In this document: piece after piece, positions 10,815 through 22,741 of the stretch
How the letters are laid out: every line of letters begins with the position of its first letter
Numbering within the stretch: position 1 is the stretch's first letter
NCBI RefSeq assembly: GCF_024323335.1
Contig: NC_066584.1
Coordinates: 232,901,494-232,965,493 of the forward strand
Direction of reading: 5' to 3'
Length of the DNA: 64,000 nucleotides
DNA from: Lathyrus oleraceus
Lineage: Eukaryota > Streptophyta > Magnoliopsida > Fabales > Fabaceae
Notes under the pieces: model-generated
What the model saw: only the letters and a program-made list of their open reading frames with translations
Databases searched by the model: none
Told to the model about the DNA's origin: nothing
Position numbers and translations under genes: made by a program

Positions 10815-12225
10815 TGAAATTCTAGTTATCAGACTTTGGATGTCACACTGGTTGTTATGACATCCAATTCTGCACAGACAGGGATTATGCAGAACTTAAC
10901 AGTAAGTGCAGTAAATAACACAAGTAATTGTTCACCCAGTTCAGTCCAACATGACCTACGTCTGGGGGCTACCAAGCCAGGGAGGAAATCCATTATTAGT
11001 AGTATCAATTCAAAGCTAAACTCACCCTTTTACAACTTATCACTTAATCCCTACCCAATGCAATTTCAATCTTAACCTAAGATCAGAGTTCCTACTCACT
11101 CCCCCTCAATCACCTCAGTGATTACTATCTTTAAACAATATTAAAGACAAGTTGAAGTCACACTTCAAACAACTCTTGATTGTGCTTCACAGCTTTAATC
11201 AAGATACACAGCACTCACGCTTAAAAGCTTTGAGTGACACAACACTTACAACTCAATGAACACCCTATGCCAAAGCTATCATCTACTTGATAATGACTTG
11301 GCTTACAAGATACGTCTAATACAAGACTCACAAAAATACAGCAGTGAAGTATGATGGACACACAAAATCTTCACGCCTCAAAATCCCTGAAACTGAATGA
11401 AGGAACGCCTTCCTTTTATATTGCAGTATCCTGGGCTTTTGCACCTGTATTCTTCTGAATTTAAGGTCACACAAGTTTCCATAAATTCAACATTTAGGTT
11501 ACTAACAAATAGGCTATTTGTTAGGTTTATTGAATGTAGATTGGTTGTTGATTTCCTGGTTTTTCTCTAAGCTGTTGACTTCCTGAAGAATAGCCTGAGA
11601 AAAAGCTGAAACAGAAAACTGAACAACCTACAATATAGCATATGCTGGCAGGCATGAATGTCACGACATTCAGCTTGACATCAAGGTCCATATGCTGAGT
11701 CTGTTTTTCCAGAAAACAGACTGTACAATTTTGCTGACCTGTACATGATCAAAATGACCGTACTACAGTGAAAGCTTACATTAATAAATGTCAAAGTGTC
11801 CAACTTAACATTTACACACTTGGCCTTAAGTTAGTTCTGTTATTCTTTTTGAAGAACAAACTAAGTTACATGCTGAAGTATAGCAAAACACCACTCTGTC
11901 TAATCTTTAGCAGCTGCTGTCAATGATGAATGTCATAACATCCAGTTTGACATTCAGTCAGTAGGCCTTATGCCAGGTCTGGTCTTTCCTTGATAACCAG
12001 ACTGGAAATAGATACTAAATTCTAACAGAACACCTGTTGTTCTATTCCTTAGTATCTGTTGACAGGTATGAATGTCACAGCATCCAGTTTGACATTCAAT
12101 AAATCCTGTGTTAGCTATTCCTGCAGTAACTACACTGTAGTCACACATACATGTCATGACATCAGTCAAGACATTAGTAACCATCTAGTGTTTTACCATA
12201 TAATGCAGCCAATTAAACACCTACA
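10815..12225 (-). repeat. Element A 5' LTR
   Basis: This is the 1,411-bp partner of the LTR at 4007-5417, with the same TG...CA ends and about ten substitutions. It lies on the PBS side, so it carries the active promoter for the minus-strand element. Confidence 0.97.
11412..11420 (-). promoter_or_regulatory. TATA box of element A promoter
   Basis: TATAAAAGG on the minus strand, about 800 bases from the start of the 5' LTR in element orientation. Transcription would begin a few tens of bases further left and run toward gag. Confidence 0.65.
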
Positions 12226-12230
12226 ATGGG
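12226..12230. repeat. Target site duplication of element A, right copy (ATGGG)
   Basis: It matches 4002-4006 exactly. Confidence 0.97.
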
Positions 12231-13083
12231 GATCTGAAAACCAAATAAAGGTTTCACAAGGATCCAAGACTCATTCACAAACACAGATGCAAACGAATAT
12301 CATAAATCCTCATCTGGGGATAAATGATGAACTGCAAAGAGAACAACACATCAACTCTACTGGAGATAAATGATGAATTGCATGGGGAGAAACTCGTCAA
12401 TCAAATGCAAAGGATGAACGACGAACTGTTGGGGAGGTAAAAATCATCAACTAACTGCTTGGGGAAGACAACAATGCTTCACACATCAAGACTTTACCGT
12501 TCTTAGATTGTTGTTGACATTCCTTTTTGAAATCGACGTTCTTAAAGTAAATACCTTATTATTTTAGAAGAATGTTTATTCATATATTTATTTCAAAATT
12601 ATCATCATAAAATTCAATTTTATTAAAAAAAAACAAATAAGAATAGAAATAATTAGATAAAAGCTCTACTTTATTTAATATAGTGGAAGTCCACAAATGG
12701 CGGGACTCCATGGATCTTTACAAAGTTTGAAAATGGTAATTTACATGGAAAAGGGCTACATTGAATACAATGACCACTACTCTCCCTGTCAACTTTGAAA
12801 TCCACTGTGCTCCTGTCTTCTATTGAAAATGATGAATCAGAACCAAACGACTGTTCAAAACTGCTTCAACGATCAGGACCAGCCGGATGCAGTTACTTGC
12901 CATAATCCCTAAGTTTTGCCTAGATTTCCCCAAGGTGGGGTACTCAACCTACCAGGATGATTTTCTGTTTTATGTCTCTAATTTTTGCCTGGATCGCCTT
13001 TTTGGGTTTTCAATCCACCGAGATGCTCATTTTTGCCTAAGTCGCCCTTTCGGGTTTAACTTAGCGAGTTATTCTTTTCTTTT
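12231..13083 (-). other. Element B 3' untranslated region, proximal part
   Basis: B sequence resumes after element A. It holds more CTGTTGGGGAGG / CTGCTTGGGGAAG motifs (12355-12475), then an AT-rich stretch. At 12895-13080 is a block resembling, on the minus strand, the sequence just after integrase in element C (56935-57150, TTGCCTRRRTCGCC type repeats). I see no gene. Confidence 0.7.
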
Positions 13084-14385
13084 TTAGGAAAAGGATTTCT
13101 TGATTGCATCGGCGTTCATAGTATGAGCGAACTCTTCACCATCCATAGTTGTAAGAATCAATGCACCACCTGAGAAGGCTCTCTTAACAATGTATGAGCC
13201 TTCATAATTAGGAGTCCATTTTCCCCTAGAATCAGGTTTGAAAGATAATATTTTCTTGAGCACGAGGTCACCTTCTCGAAACAAACGAGGTTTGACCTTC
13301 TTATCAAAAGTTTTCTTTATTCTTTGTTGATATAACTGACCATGACACATGGCAGTCAATCTCTTCTCTTCAATCAAATTCAACTGATCATATCTGGTCT
13401 GACACCATTCAGCTTCAGTCAACATGGCTTCCATCAGCATACGCAATGACTGGATCTCAACCTCCACGGGGAGCACAACTGCCATGACATAAACAAGAGA
13501 GAAATGGGTTTCCCCTATTGAAGTGCAGACAAATGTACGGTACCCATGCAAAGCATACGGTAGAATCTCATGCCAATCTTTGTACATCATAACCATCTTC
13601 TGAATAATCTTCTTAATGTTCTTGTTCGCAGCTTCAACAACCCCATTCATCTTGGGTCTATAGGGAGAAGAATTATGATGTTCAATCTTGAAGCCTTTAC
13701 AAAGAGCTTACACCATATTGTTATTCAAGTTCAATCCATTATCAATAATGATCTTAATTGGCACACCATAACGGTATATAATCTGATTCTTGATAAACCT
13801 TACAACAACTTGCTTGGTCACATTTGCATATGATGTCGCTTCAACCCACTTTGTAAACTAATCAATAGCCACAAAAATGAAACAATGTTTGTTTGAAGCT
13901 TTGGGCTCAATCATGTCAATCATATAAATTCCCCACATGGAGAAGGGGCATGGATAGGAAATGAAATTCAACAGTGTCGGAAGAACATGAATCTTATCTG
14001 CATAAATTTTACACTTGTGCCATTTCTTCACAAACTTGCAACAGTCAGATTCCATTGTCATCCAATAGTAACCTGCTCTCAACATCTTCTTCATCATAGC
14101 ATGTCCATTGGAAGGAGTACCAAAAGAACCTTCATGGACTTTAATCATCAACATGTCTTCTTTGTGTCTATCCACGCATCTGAGCAAAACCATATCGAAA
14201 TTTCTCTTATAACGCACATCACCTTTCAGGTAAAAGTTGCCAGCTAATCTTCTCAAAGTCTTCTTATCTTTCAAAGATGCCCCAGACGGGTAAATCTGAC
14301 TTTGGAGGAAACATTTGATATCAAAATACCATGGATTTTTCATCTTTGACTTCTTCAACAGCAAACACATGAGTTGGCCTATCAA
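13084..14385 (-). pseudogene. Element B integrase, decayed
   Basis: On the minus strand 14385-13858 encodes the zinc-binding N-terminus (HEGSFGTPSNGHAMMKK, then KKWHKCKIYADK) and the start of the catalytic core (MIDMIEPKAS). 13650-13084 encodes the core end (NGVVEAANKNIKK, with the catalytic Glu) and the C-terminal domain (KWTPNYEGSYIVKRAF). The stretch between them (13651-13857) is out of frame and holds stops. Element C has the same segments at about 60-75% visible identity. Integrase would insert the cDNA in the nucleus; this copy cannot be functional. Confidence 0.88.
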
Positions 14386-14880
14386 GACGCATCACAGTCA
14401 AATTAGGAACTTCATTCCAAAACTTTACCATAATCATGGAATCCAATGTTACAAGAGCATCTGCCATCCGGTTTTCATCTCGAGGGATATGATTAAACTC
14501 AACCTTTGTAAAGAAAGTTGAAATTCTTCTTGCATAATCTTTGTACGGTACCAAACCGGGTTGATTCATCTCCCATTCATCTTTGATCTGATTGACAACC
14601 AAAGCTAAATCTCCAAAGACGTCCAGATATTTGATTCTGAGATCAATGGCTTCTTCAAGCCCCATAATGCAAGCTTCATACTCTGACATATTGTTTGTAC
14701 ACTTGAAGGTCAATCTAGCTGTAGACGGAAAATGAGTGCCTTGAGGAGTAATAGTCACTGCCCCAATGCCATTACCATACGAATTAACAGCTCCATCAAA
14801 TACCATGCCCCAACGGGAACTAGGCTATGACCCTTCTTCAAACAATGGTTCATCACAATCTTTCATCTTCAAGTACAAAA
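14321..14880 (-). pseudogene. Element B second (archaeal-type) RNase H, decayed
   Basis: The minus-strand frame starting at 14806 begins FDGAVNSYGNGIGA and continues through NNMSEYEACIMGLEEA, DLALVVNQ and HIPRDENRMADAL. This is the extra RNase H typical of the Tat/Ogre lineage, placed between the canonical RNase H and integrase. A stop lies just upstream (near 14825), and a change of frame near 14321-14385 separates it from integrase. In one motif the usual GDSAL-like Ser/Asp context reads GDLAL. Confidence 0.82.
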
Positions 14881-15384
14881 TCTCTTCGTTAGGAAAATCA
14901 TATTGCACTTACTAATAATCTTCAATAGGTTGGTAAGCTAAATGGTCAGCCAAGACACTACCTTTGATAGCTTTCTGAGATTGGTATTCAATATCATACT
15001 CTGATAGCAATATCAGCCAACGGGCAATCCTCCCAGTTAAAGTAGGCTTTTCAAAAATATACATGATGGGATCCATTTTGGATATCAACCAAGTAATATG
15101 ATTCAACATATACTGGTGTAGACGCTTAGCAGCCCAAGCCAATGCACAACATGTCTTTGTAAGAATACAATATCAAGACTCACCGTTGGTGAACTTCTTA
15201 CTGAGGTAGTAAATTGCATATTCTTTCTTCCTAGATTCATATTTCTAACCAAGAACACAACACATACTCTCTTCCATCATAGTCAGATACATGATCAATG
15301 GTCTTCCTTCAACAGGCAAAGACAGAATCAGACGTTCCAATAGATACTCTTTGATACTGTCAAAAGCTTTCTAGCATCCTCGGA
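14881..15384 (-). pseudogene. Element B canonical RNase H, decayed
   Basis: The frame 15142-14912 encodes AWAAKRLHQYMLNH, LISKMDPIMYIFEKP and QSQKAIKGSVLADHLAYQP, matching the same segment in element C. 15143-15384 carries the earlier part of the domain with frame breaks and stops (for example near 15170, 15246 and 15374). Confidence 0.8.
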
Positions 15385-16560
15385 TCAATCAAAAGAATGA
15401 TCTTTCTGAAGGAGCTTGGATATAGGCGCACATGTGGCAGACATGTGTGATATAAATCTCGAAATATAGTTCAAGCGGCAGAGAAAACCTCTGACTTGCT
15501 TCTCAGTTTTGGCTGCAGGCATCTCTTGTATTGCTTTGACCTTGGCAGGATCAACTTCAATACCCTTCTCGCTGACAATAAATTCTAATAACTTACCAGA
15601 GAAAACACCAAACATACACTTGTTGGGATTCAAGTGGAGTTTATATTTCGTCAAATGCTAGAATAATTTCAACAATTGCTCAACATTCTCTTCTCCATCA
15701 CTTGGTTTAGCAATCATATCATCAACATAAACCTCAATCTCTTTATGCATCATATCATGGAAAAGAGTGGTCATAGCTATCTGGTATGTTACACCAGCAT
15801 TCTTTGAACCGAAAGGCATCACTTGATAATAGAATATTCCCCAAGGTGTAATGAATATGGTCTTCTCCATATCTTCGGGCGCCATTTTGATTTGATTATA
15901 ACCGGAAAATCCGTCCATAAACGAAAAAACTTTGAATTTAGTTGTATTTTCTACCAACATATCAATGTGTGGTAGAGGAAAATCATCTTTCGAACTGGCT
16001 TTATTCAAATCCCTATAATCAACATACATACGGACTTTTCCATCCTTCTTTGAAACAGGCACAATATTGGCCACCCACTGCGGATACTCGGAGGTAACAA
16101 GGAAACCAACATCAGTCTACTTCTGTACTTCCTCCTTAATCTTCACTGCCATATAAAAATGAGTTTTTCTCAATTTTTGCTTGACCGGAGGGCATTATGG
16201 CTTCAAAGGCAATCTATGTTCCACAATATCAGAATCCGAACCACACATATCTTGATAGGACCAAGAAAACACATCAGAGTATTCATGGAGAAGATCAACC
16301 AACCCCTTCTTAACCTCTGGACATAGTTGAGACCGAATCTTGACTTCCTTCACATCATTTTAGGAACCCAAGTTGACTAATTCAATCTGCTCTTCAAACG
16401 GCTAAATGGTTCTTTCCTCGTGCTCAAGAAAACAGGATAACTCATCAGACACGTCTCCATCATCATTCTCTTCCTCAGCTTTGAACACAGGGAAATCAAA
16501 GTTTAGAGAGGGAGTATGAGCATTACATTCAATGGGTTTGAGAACCAACCTGCATAATTA
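15385..16560 (-). pseudogene. Element B reverse transcriptase, decayed
   Basis: Two frames, 16074-15658 and 15654-15385, cover the palm and thumb: VSKKDGKVRMYVDYRDLN, FMDGFSGYNQIKMAPED, EVYVDDMIAK (active-site YVDD), then KLHLNPNKCMFGV and GFLCRLNYISRF. They are split by a single stop near 15655. Further upstream to about 16560 the minus strand still shows the N-terminal region (SDVFSWSYQDM-type segment near 16250-16310, proline-rich KQKLRK near 16170) with several stops. RT copies the RNA genome in the cytoplasmic particle. Confidence 0.87.
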
Positions 16561-16799
16561 TTTGATATTTGATTTTAGAGAAAAAAAGTGCGAACAGATA
16601 TTTGCAGATGGAAAAATTATTGTTTATTTATGTTTTTTTTTGTGATTACCATTTTCAGAAAAAGCAAAAAGTAAAAATAAAACAGCATAGATGTGGATGA
16701 ATAAAATTGTATTTTAATTGATGATAATAAGGAAATGCCCAACAATGTTTCACTTCTCCCTTAGGAATAGGAGAAGGATTTTTCTTAACAATAAAACAA
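16561..16799 (-). other. Element B protease-RT junction, AT-rich
   Basis: No coding similarity is visible in this AT-rich stretch between protease and RT. In Ogre elements an intron lies at this boundary, and element C has a similar non-coding gap in the same place. I cannot define splice sites here. Confidence 0.5.
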
Positions 16800-17735
16800 T
16801 TACTTTGAACAATGTAGAATAACAGGAACATCTACAGCAACCCAATTGTTGCAAGTCTGGCCTTGTGTCACAAAGTTGGCACAAGCTTTGTCTTCATCAT
16901 CGTCTTCAATAATTGCAGCTGAGTATTGATCATCCCCGTGAATGAAACCTTCACTGCGGAAAATTGGTTGCATAGCCTTGACGTTGGCGTTGAATGGCCC
17001 TTGCTGAAATCCCAGCCCAACCCCGTTCTTATTCTCAACAACTTCTACAACACGACCCCACTTGTCGGTACTGCCAGCCTGAATAAATTCTTGTGCATCC
17101 TTCAAAGAAGACATGGATGCCCCAGTCTTCAGTTCATCAGCAATAGACAAAGCCTGGAAAGGCGTTCCAACTTCCTCTTCAGCTTCTACATAGGTGAAGG
17201 ATGACAAATGGCTCACAAGAAGCGCTTTCTCCCTATCAACAACAACAAGCTTGTCGTTCTTAATAAATTTCAACTTCTGGTGCAAAGTAGATGTTACAGC
17301 CCCAGCTTCATGGATCCATGGCCTTCCCAACAAGCAGCTGTAGGCCAGGTGAATGTCCATCACTTGAAAAGTAATTTGAAAATCACTCAGACCTATCTTA
17401 ACTGTAAGGTCCACCCTTCAATGACAGTTTTTCGAGAATTGTCGAACGCTTTAACAACAATACCATTATACCTCATTGGTGCTCTTTGATATGTCAGTCT
17501 CGCTAGAGTTGACTTGGGCAACAATTGAATGATGAACCAGTATCAACCAATACATTGGATAGATCGTCCTCTTTGCAGTTCATTAAAATTGGAGCGCCAA
17601 GTTGTGATTTCTACCTTCCTCAGGAAGTTCTTCATCACAAAAGCTCAGATTATTACAGGAAGTAATGTTGGCAACAATGTGGTCAAACTGATCCACGGTA
17701 ACATCATGCTCCACGTAGGCTTGTTCTAATACTTT
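16800..17735 (-). pseudogene. Element B protease, decayed
   Basis: The frame 17414-16800 encodes the C-terminal half of the retropepsin region (FQVMDIHLAYSCLLGRPWIHEAGAV). The active-site Asp-Thr-Gly codons are at 17536-17544 in a LVDTGSS context, in a neighbouring segment broken by stops near 17505. A linker of about 120 residues with GVGLGFQQGPFN follows, matching the Gly-rich tail of element C's protease. The enzyme would cut Gag-Pol. Confidence 0.82.
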
Positions 17736-19994
17736 CTACAAAACTTCCCTATGTGCCTCAGAGTTTATTAACAGTGACAATACTGAAATCTTTGATGGCG
17801 TTTGGAGCAGCTGCTCCACAATGTTGAACTCACTTTTCTTAATTAGACGTAATACCTCAGCATCATCATTATCCTTCAACCCCCTGTATTCACCAGACTG
17901 ACAAGTTGGAGCACTAACCGGATCTACTATATGAACATCTGACTTCTTACCCGCTGAAATATCTTCCACAATTCTTGGAGATACAGGGCCAAAAACATGA
18001 CCACTACGGGTCACCTTTACTATATCCTCAATGCTTACCACTGAATTTGCAGTGGGAAGAGGAACCTCTTGCCCATTCTCTATCATGGTAGCATTGTACT
18101 TGTATGACACGGCTTTATCGGATGAATTGGGGACGGGGCCCACTAACCGTATGACCGAAGATACCGATCTGTTAACACTCTTGCTACTACTACTGTCAAA
18201 CTCAATAACTACCCGCTCAGGAGTTTTGAACACCGATACGATAACATTCACATCATTGCCCACATACCTGGATTGTTAAACTTATAACATTTTTGTGCAT
18301 CAGTTTTTGAATATCCTTCTTAACAATTACACATCCTCGAGGGTTGACGCTGCAAATGACACAAGCATCATGGTCGTGTTCATAATCACTTACCAAGCAC
18401 AAATCCCTATGAATTTCCACCAAGGAAATTCGAATACGACGAACATCAAATACCCTGAAATTCCCAAGACAGTCGTCTACCATGTTCATAGATGCATTTC
18501 TATGAGCAGGCAACGAGTTTGCTTTGACATTAGGCGCTCTGTCCTCGAAGGACACCATACCGCTCTTGATTAGCTTCTGAACTTCGTACTTCAAAGGATA
18601 TCAATTTTCAATATCATGGCCAGGAGCTCCCTGGTGAAAAGCATAGTGCAAGTCAGGTTTGAACCACCATGGCAACGGTTCAGGAGTTTGTGGAGGATTT
18701 CTGGGTTGAATTAGATTCTTGACAACCAAAGAAGGATATAACTCTGCATACGTCATAGGAATAGGGTCAAAAGAGACCTTCTTCCTCTCAAAGTTTTGAT
18801 GATGATTGTTGTTGTTGTAGTTGGTACGTTGTTGTGGTGTTGTTGATGTTGTTGCTGAACAGGAACTGATTGATTTGTTGAATTATTGGTAAAAACTATA
18901 ATTACTGATGATACTTGATGATGATGTTCACGGGACTGAGAATTCTTCTTCACAAGGGGTCTTTTCTGCCTCCCCGCAGATACTGCATTGGTTTCTCTTT
19001 CCTTCTTCATAGAGAAACTACCACCGTATTTCTTGCTCGTCGATGCTTCATCTTTGGATAATCATCCCTCTCGAACTCCTTCTTCCAATCTCATCCCCAT
19101 GTTCACCATTTCAGTGAAATCATTAGGGGCACTTGCAATCATACGTTCATAGTAAAATGACCTCAATGTCTTCAAAAATATCTTGGTCATTTCTTTCTCC
19201 TCCAGAGGTGGGCTAATTTGAGCAGCCAGCTTTCTCCATCTTTGGGCGTACTCTTTGAATATTTATTTGTCCTTCTGGGACATCGATCTCAACTGATCCC
19301 GATCTGGAGCCATATCAACATTATACTTGTGTTTCTTGACAAAGTCCTTACATAAGTCATTAAAAGTACGAACATTACCATTGTCCAAGCCCATGTACCA
19401 TCTGAGTGCAGCACCAGTAAGACTGTCCTGAATGTAATGGATGAGTAGCTGATCATTGTCGGTCTGAGTAGACATCTTTCGAGCATACATGAAAAGAGGA
19501 TTCATAGGGCAAGTATTCCCTTTATACTTTTCAAAGTCTAGGACCTTGAACTTCACCGGGATCTTGACATTAAGTACTAGACACAATTCAATAACATTCT
19601 TACCGAATAAATCCTTCCCTCTTAGGGTCTTCAATTCCTTTCGTAGCTTAAGAAACTAATCTTTCATCTCGTCCATCTTCTCATAAACATCAGGACCTTC
19701 AGAAGGTTCGAAATGGTAGATGGTTTCCTAGACGCAAGGCAGAGTATGCACAATGGGAGGAGGTACATACATGACCGGGTTAGATACCGACAGAGAAGAA
19801 AATGTTGGAGCGTACCCTTTAGGCACAAAGTTTGGTGGCATTCCCCAAGGGAACCCAGCAGGCATGGCAGGCACATACTGGCTAGCAACCACAGGTATGG
19901 ACGTTGAAGCAATCTCTGAAATAACAGTCCTCTGAGGTGGAGGAGTTGTAGGAGGCGGAGATGGTTGATTCTGAGCATCAATCACGGATTCCAT
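17736..19994 (-). pseudogene. Element B gag, decayed
   Basis: Minus-strand segments in order: 19994-19728 proline-rich N-terminus (VPAMPAGFPWGMPPNF), 19634-19263 the retrotransposon gag core (KYKGNTCPMNPLFMYARKM, ALRWYMGLDNGNVRTF, KYNVDMAPDRDQL), 19262-18595 a degraded middle including a Gln/His-rich stretch, 18594-18253 the C-terminal part with CVICSVNPRGCVIV, and 18263-17736 the start of the protease-side linker. Element C has equivalents in the same order, including VDMAPDRDQL against ADMAPSRTQL. Many stops and shifts. Confidence 0.82.
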
Positions 19995-20347
19995 TAGGGC
20001 AGTGAGTATGGCAATCTCATTATTAAGCTCTCTATTCTCTTTAGATGATTAACACGAGTGTTGTAATGATGAGTCATCTTGACTGATACATAGAAGAAGA
20101 ACCCATAAGACATCTGGCAGAAGAAAACCTGTTATGCAAATCATGCATGAAATGCAATGTTTTGATTTTAATTTTCAAGGAACATACAAAGTCTTATTTG
20201 TAAATATTTCAATTAATAACAATAATCAACAATAATAATAATTTTGACCATAAAATCTCTTTTTATTCATAAAAATTGGAAGGATTACACTGAGTACAAC
20301 ATCAGAACCCCAAAAATGTAAATACAAGAGAAAATGAAACTATCATC

Positions 20348-21729
20348 CTAAGGATCCATAGCAACTGAAGCAGGTGAATTGGCCAAGGGAGTGTACTTCC
20401 TTAGGATGCGTCGAATCTCTGACTCAAAGGCTACCTGCATCTGAGATTTCTTGAGGACGACTCGATCAACAATCTTCTTCCAAGCACCGGAAGGCTGAGG
20501 TATACCTGAGGAAAATAAATCCTCGGGCTCTCTCTGTCTTTTCAATACACGCTCCTCAAGAACCTCAATAAGCACATCTTTGTCTCTCGAATCAATATGT
20601 AACTCCACATGCTTGCGATGCAAAGCATGAAACTGCTCTTCCCATAAGTCTCTCTCTTGCTTCATCTTGGAAAGTGCGTCTTCCAACTCCTCTACATCTT
20701 GGTTAATGAGAGTTGACGGCTCAGCCAAAGACATAGACATGGGTCTCTCACAAGCATGCGACATCTTCAGCTCCAAAGCTCTCTTCTTCATCCAAATAGT
20801 GTAAGCTTCCATAGCTACACAGTTGCACAGACCAAGCTCGGGTCTTTCTTTCCTATGCATATTTTCCAAGCATGCACCATTCTATTCTTCAAATTTTGGG
20901 GATCTTTACCCTCTCGATAGAATAAACCCTCTAACTGAACGTTATTAGGTTTATCTCTCAAGGGGAACCCAAGCTGACGATGAGCCAATGTTGGGTTGTA
21001 GTTCATTCATCCTTGCATACCAATGAGAGGCACATTAGAGAACTCACTACAACTATCAATAATCTAGACGCCATCGAATGTAGAATCATACCAGACAATA
21101 TCATCATTAGTGAGAGACATAAGTCTCTAAGACCACCGTACACATTGTTGGTTCTTCAAGAAAGCTGGTGTCTGAGGCAAGTGTGAAATAAACCACCTGT
21201 ACAGAAGAGGAACACAACATACAATGGTTCCACCACCCTTAGAATTCCTCAAATGCAAAGAGAAATACGTGTCACTTAACAAAGTATGAATTGGATTCCC
21301 AATCAAGAAAATTTTAATGGCGTTAATATCAACAAAATCGTCAATATTAGGGAACAAAGCTAGGCCATAGATGAGCAATACAAAGATAGCTTCAAAAGCG
21401 TCCATGCTACCGGCTTGAGCAAAAGCAGTAGCTATCCTAATCATAAACTCTGAAATCAACCCTTGAACCTCTCCTTTCTTCACCAAATGAGCATCAATAT
21501 CAGATTTCTTCAAATGAAGAGCTTCAGCTATAACATGAGATCTTGGAATCTCCTGCAATCCACTAAAAGGTACCTTATTAAATACGGGCATACCCAAGAT
21601 ATGGGCATACTCCTCTAAAGTGGGCACAAGATGATAATCAAGAAAAGTGAAGCAATGATAGAGAGGGTCGTAAACTTGCACCAAGACACTCAAAAGTCCT
21701 TCCACAACATTAGTAGATAATACGGACAA
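20348..21729 (-). pseudogene. Element B ORF1 (Ogre-specific extra ORF), decayed
   Basis: The first 200 codons (21729-21127) match element C ORF1: TLEEYAHILGMPVFNKVPF, then FVLLIYGLALFPNIDDFVDINAIKIF and CCVPLLYRWFISHLP. After stops at 21127, about 21070 and 21009, 21006-20815 continues with MNYNPTLAHRQLGFPL. 20869-20348, in another frame, encodes a coiled-coil-like C-terminus (EELEDALSKMKQERDLWEEQF). The position upstream of gag defines Ogre-type elements; the function of the protein is unknown. Confidence 0.82.
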
Positions 21730-22714
21730 AAGCTCTTGTGACGTTGCTTGAAGTCCAGGGGATCTAATGTAAAGGATGACAGCTTCCTTAACTCCTTCAA
21801 ATCAGGACATCTGAAACTGTACTTTTTAGTATTCCTTCGTCCACAACCCATGGACTAAAAACTATTTTCAAATAAGACCTTAGTTCCTTGAAAAATTTAT
21901 TATTGCGATGAATGTTATGATGCTCATGAATGCATGAATACAACAACCACACACAAGGGATCATACACAAGGCAAACACAAACAGAGGTCAAGGGATGGA
22001 TCAAGTCATCATCAAGATCAATCATCCATTTTGGTGGATTATCGTTTTCACCTTATCAACACCCAAATTCCATAGATATTTATGAGACTGATTGGATCAA
22101 CCAAGAATCAAAGGGTTTATTGTGAGTCACGAGCATGGAGTCGGGTTAAGGACCATCCTAAAGGAGTGTACTAAGGGTAACAACTTGTAGATCATGTTCT
22201 AAAAAGTTCTCAGAGTCCTGATTCCATCTATCAGATATTATAGGTTAGGATGTTTGACTCATCAACCCATAGTATTCTCAAGAGAAACTCGTCTGAGTGT
22301 AGTATCATGTAACAATTATTATCAAGTCTACACCTGAACGGTCTCCGTAATATGTCCTAAATAGGCCAAGTTAGGTTAAATGTTTTACGGTCCTCAGCTC
22401 CTCAGACTCCCAGGTCGAAAAAAGTAATGCCTATCCACGATTTACTCGTGCGACATCAATAATTCCAAGGGGTCTCCACTGAGTAGATGGGTCTCAAGCC
22501 AACTCATTAAGGACTACTCCACACGAGCCGAACATGACTATACCATCCTCCTATCTTAATTGCACTCAAGTTTGGGTTAGAACTTATCTCACCACATAGA
22601 GAACACCGAGCACAACAGACAGATTATATCATACAAACAATACATACAAACAAGCATCAAATATCAACAAAATATTGCACACAAAAAAGTAGGCAAAACC
22701 CACTGAGGACTTTT
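21730..22714 (-). other. Element B 5' leader
   Basis: This is non-coding sequence between the PBS and ORF1. It contains no open frame with recognisable similarity. A few short repeats of the gtctccactgagtagatgggtctcaag type occur near 22465. Confidence 0.6.
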
Positions 22715-22732
22715 TCCCCAATAGAGTCTCCA
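22715..22732 (-). other. Element B primer-binding site (degenerate tRNA-Arg type)
   Basis: The minus strand reads TGGAGACTCTATTGGGGA, three changes from the intact site in element C (TGGCGACTCTGCTGGGGA). It lies about nine bases inside the probable 5' LTR end. The mismatches are consistent with age. Confidence 0.75.
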
Positions 22733-22741
22733 CTTTATTTT

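Larger units (their letters stand above)
4007..12225 (-). mobile_element. Element A: SIRE/Maximus-like Ty1/copia retrotransposon
   Basis: The 8,219-bp element is bounded by two 1,411-bp LTRs and a perfect 5-bp target duplication. Gag precedes a copia-order pol (protease, integrase, RT, RNase H), all in one minus-strand frame from 10744 to 6047. The gag N-terminus, two zinc knuckles and the readthrough-type stop after pol suggest the SIRE/Maximus lineage. The LTRs differ at about ten positions by eye, so the insertion is recent. Two in-frame stops (9935-9937 and 9131-9133) break gag-pol, and the long envelope-like ORF of full SIRE elements is missing, so this copy is not autonomous. Confidence 0.95.
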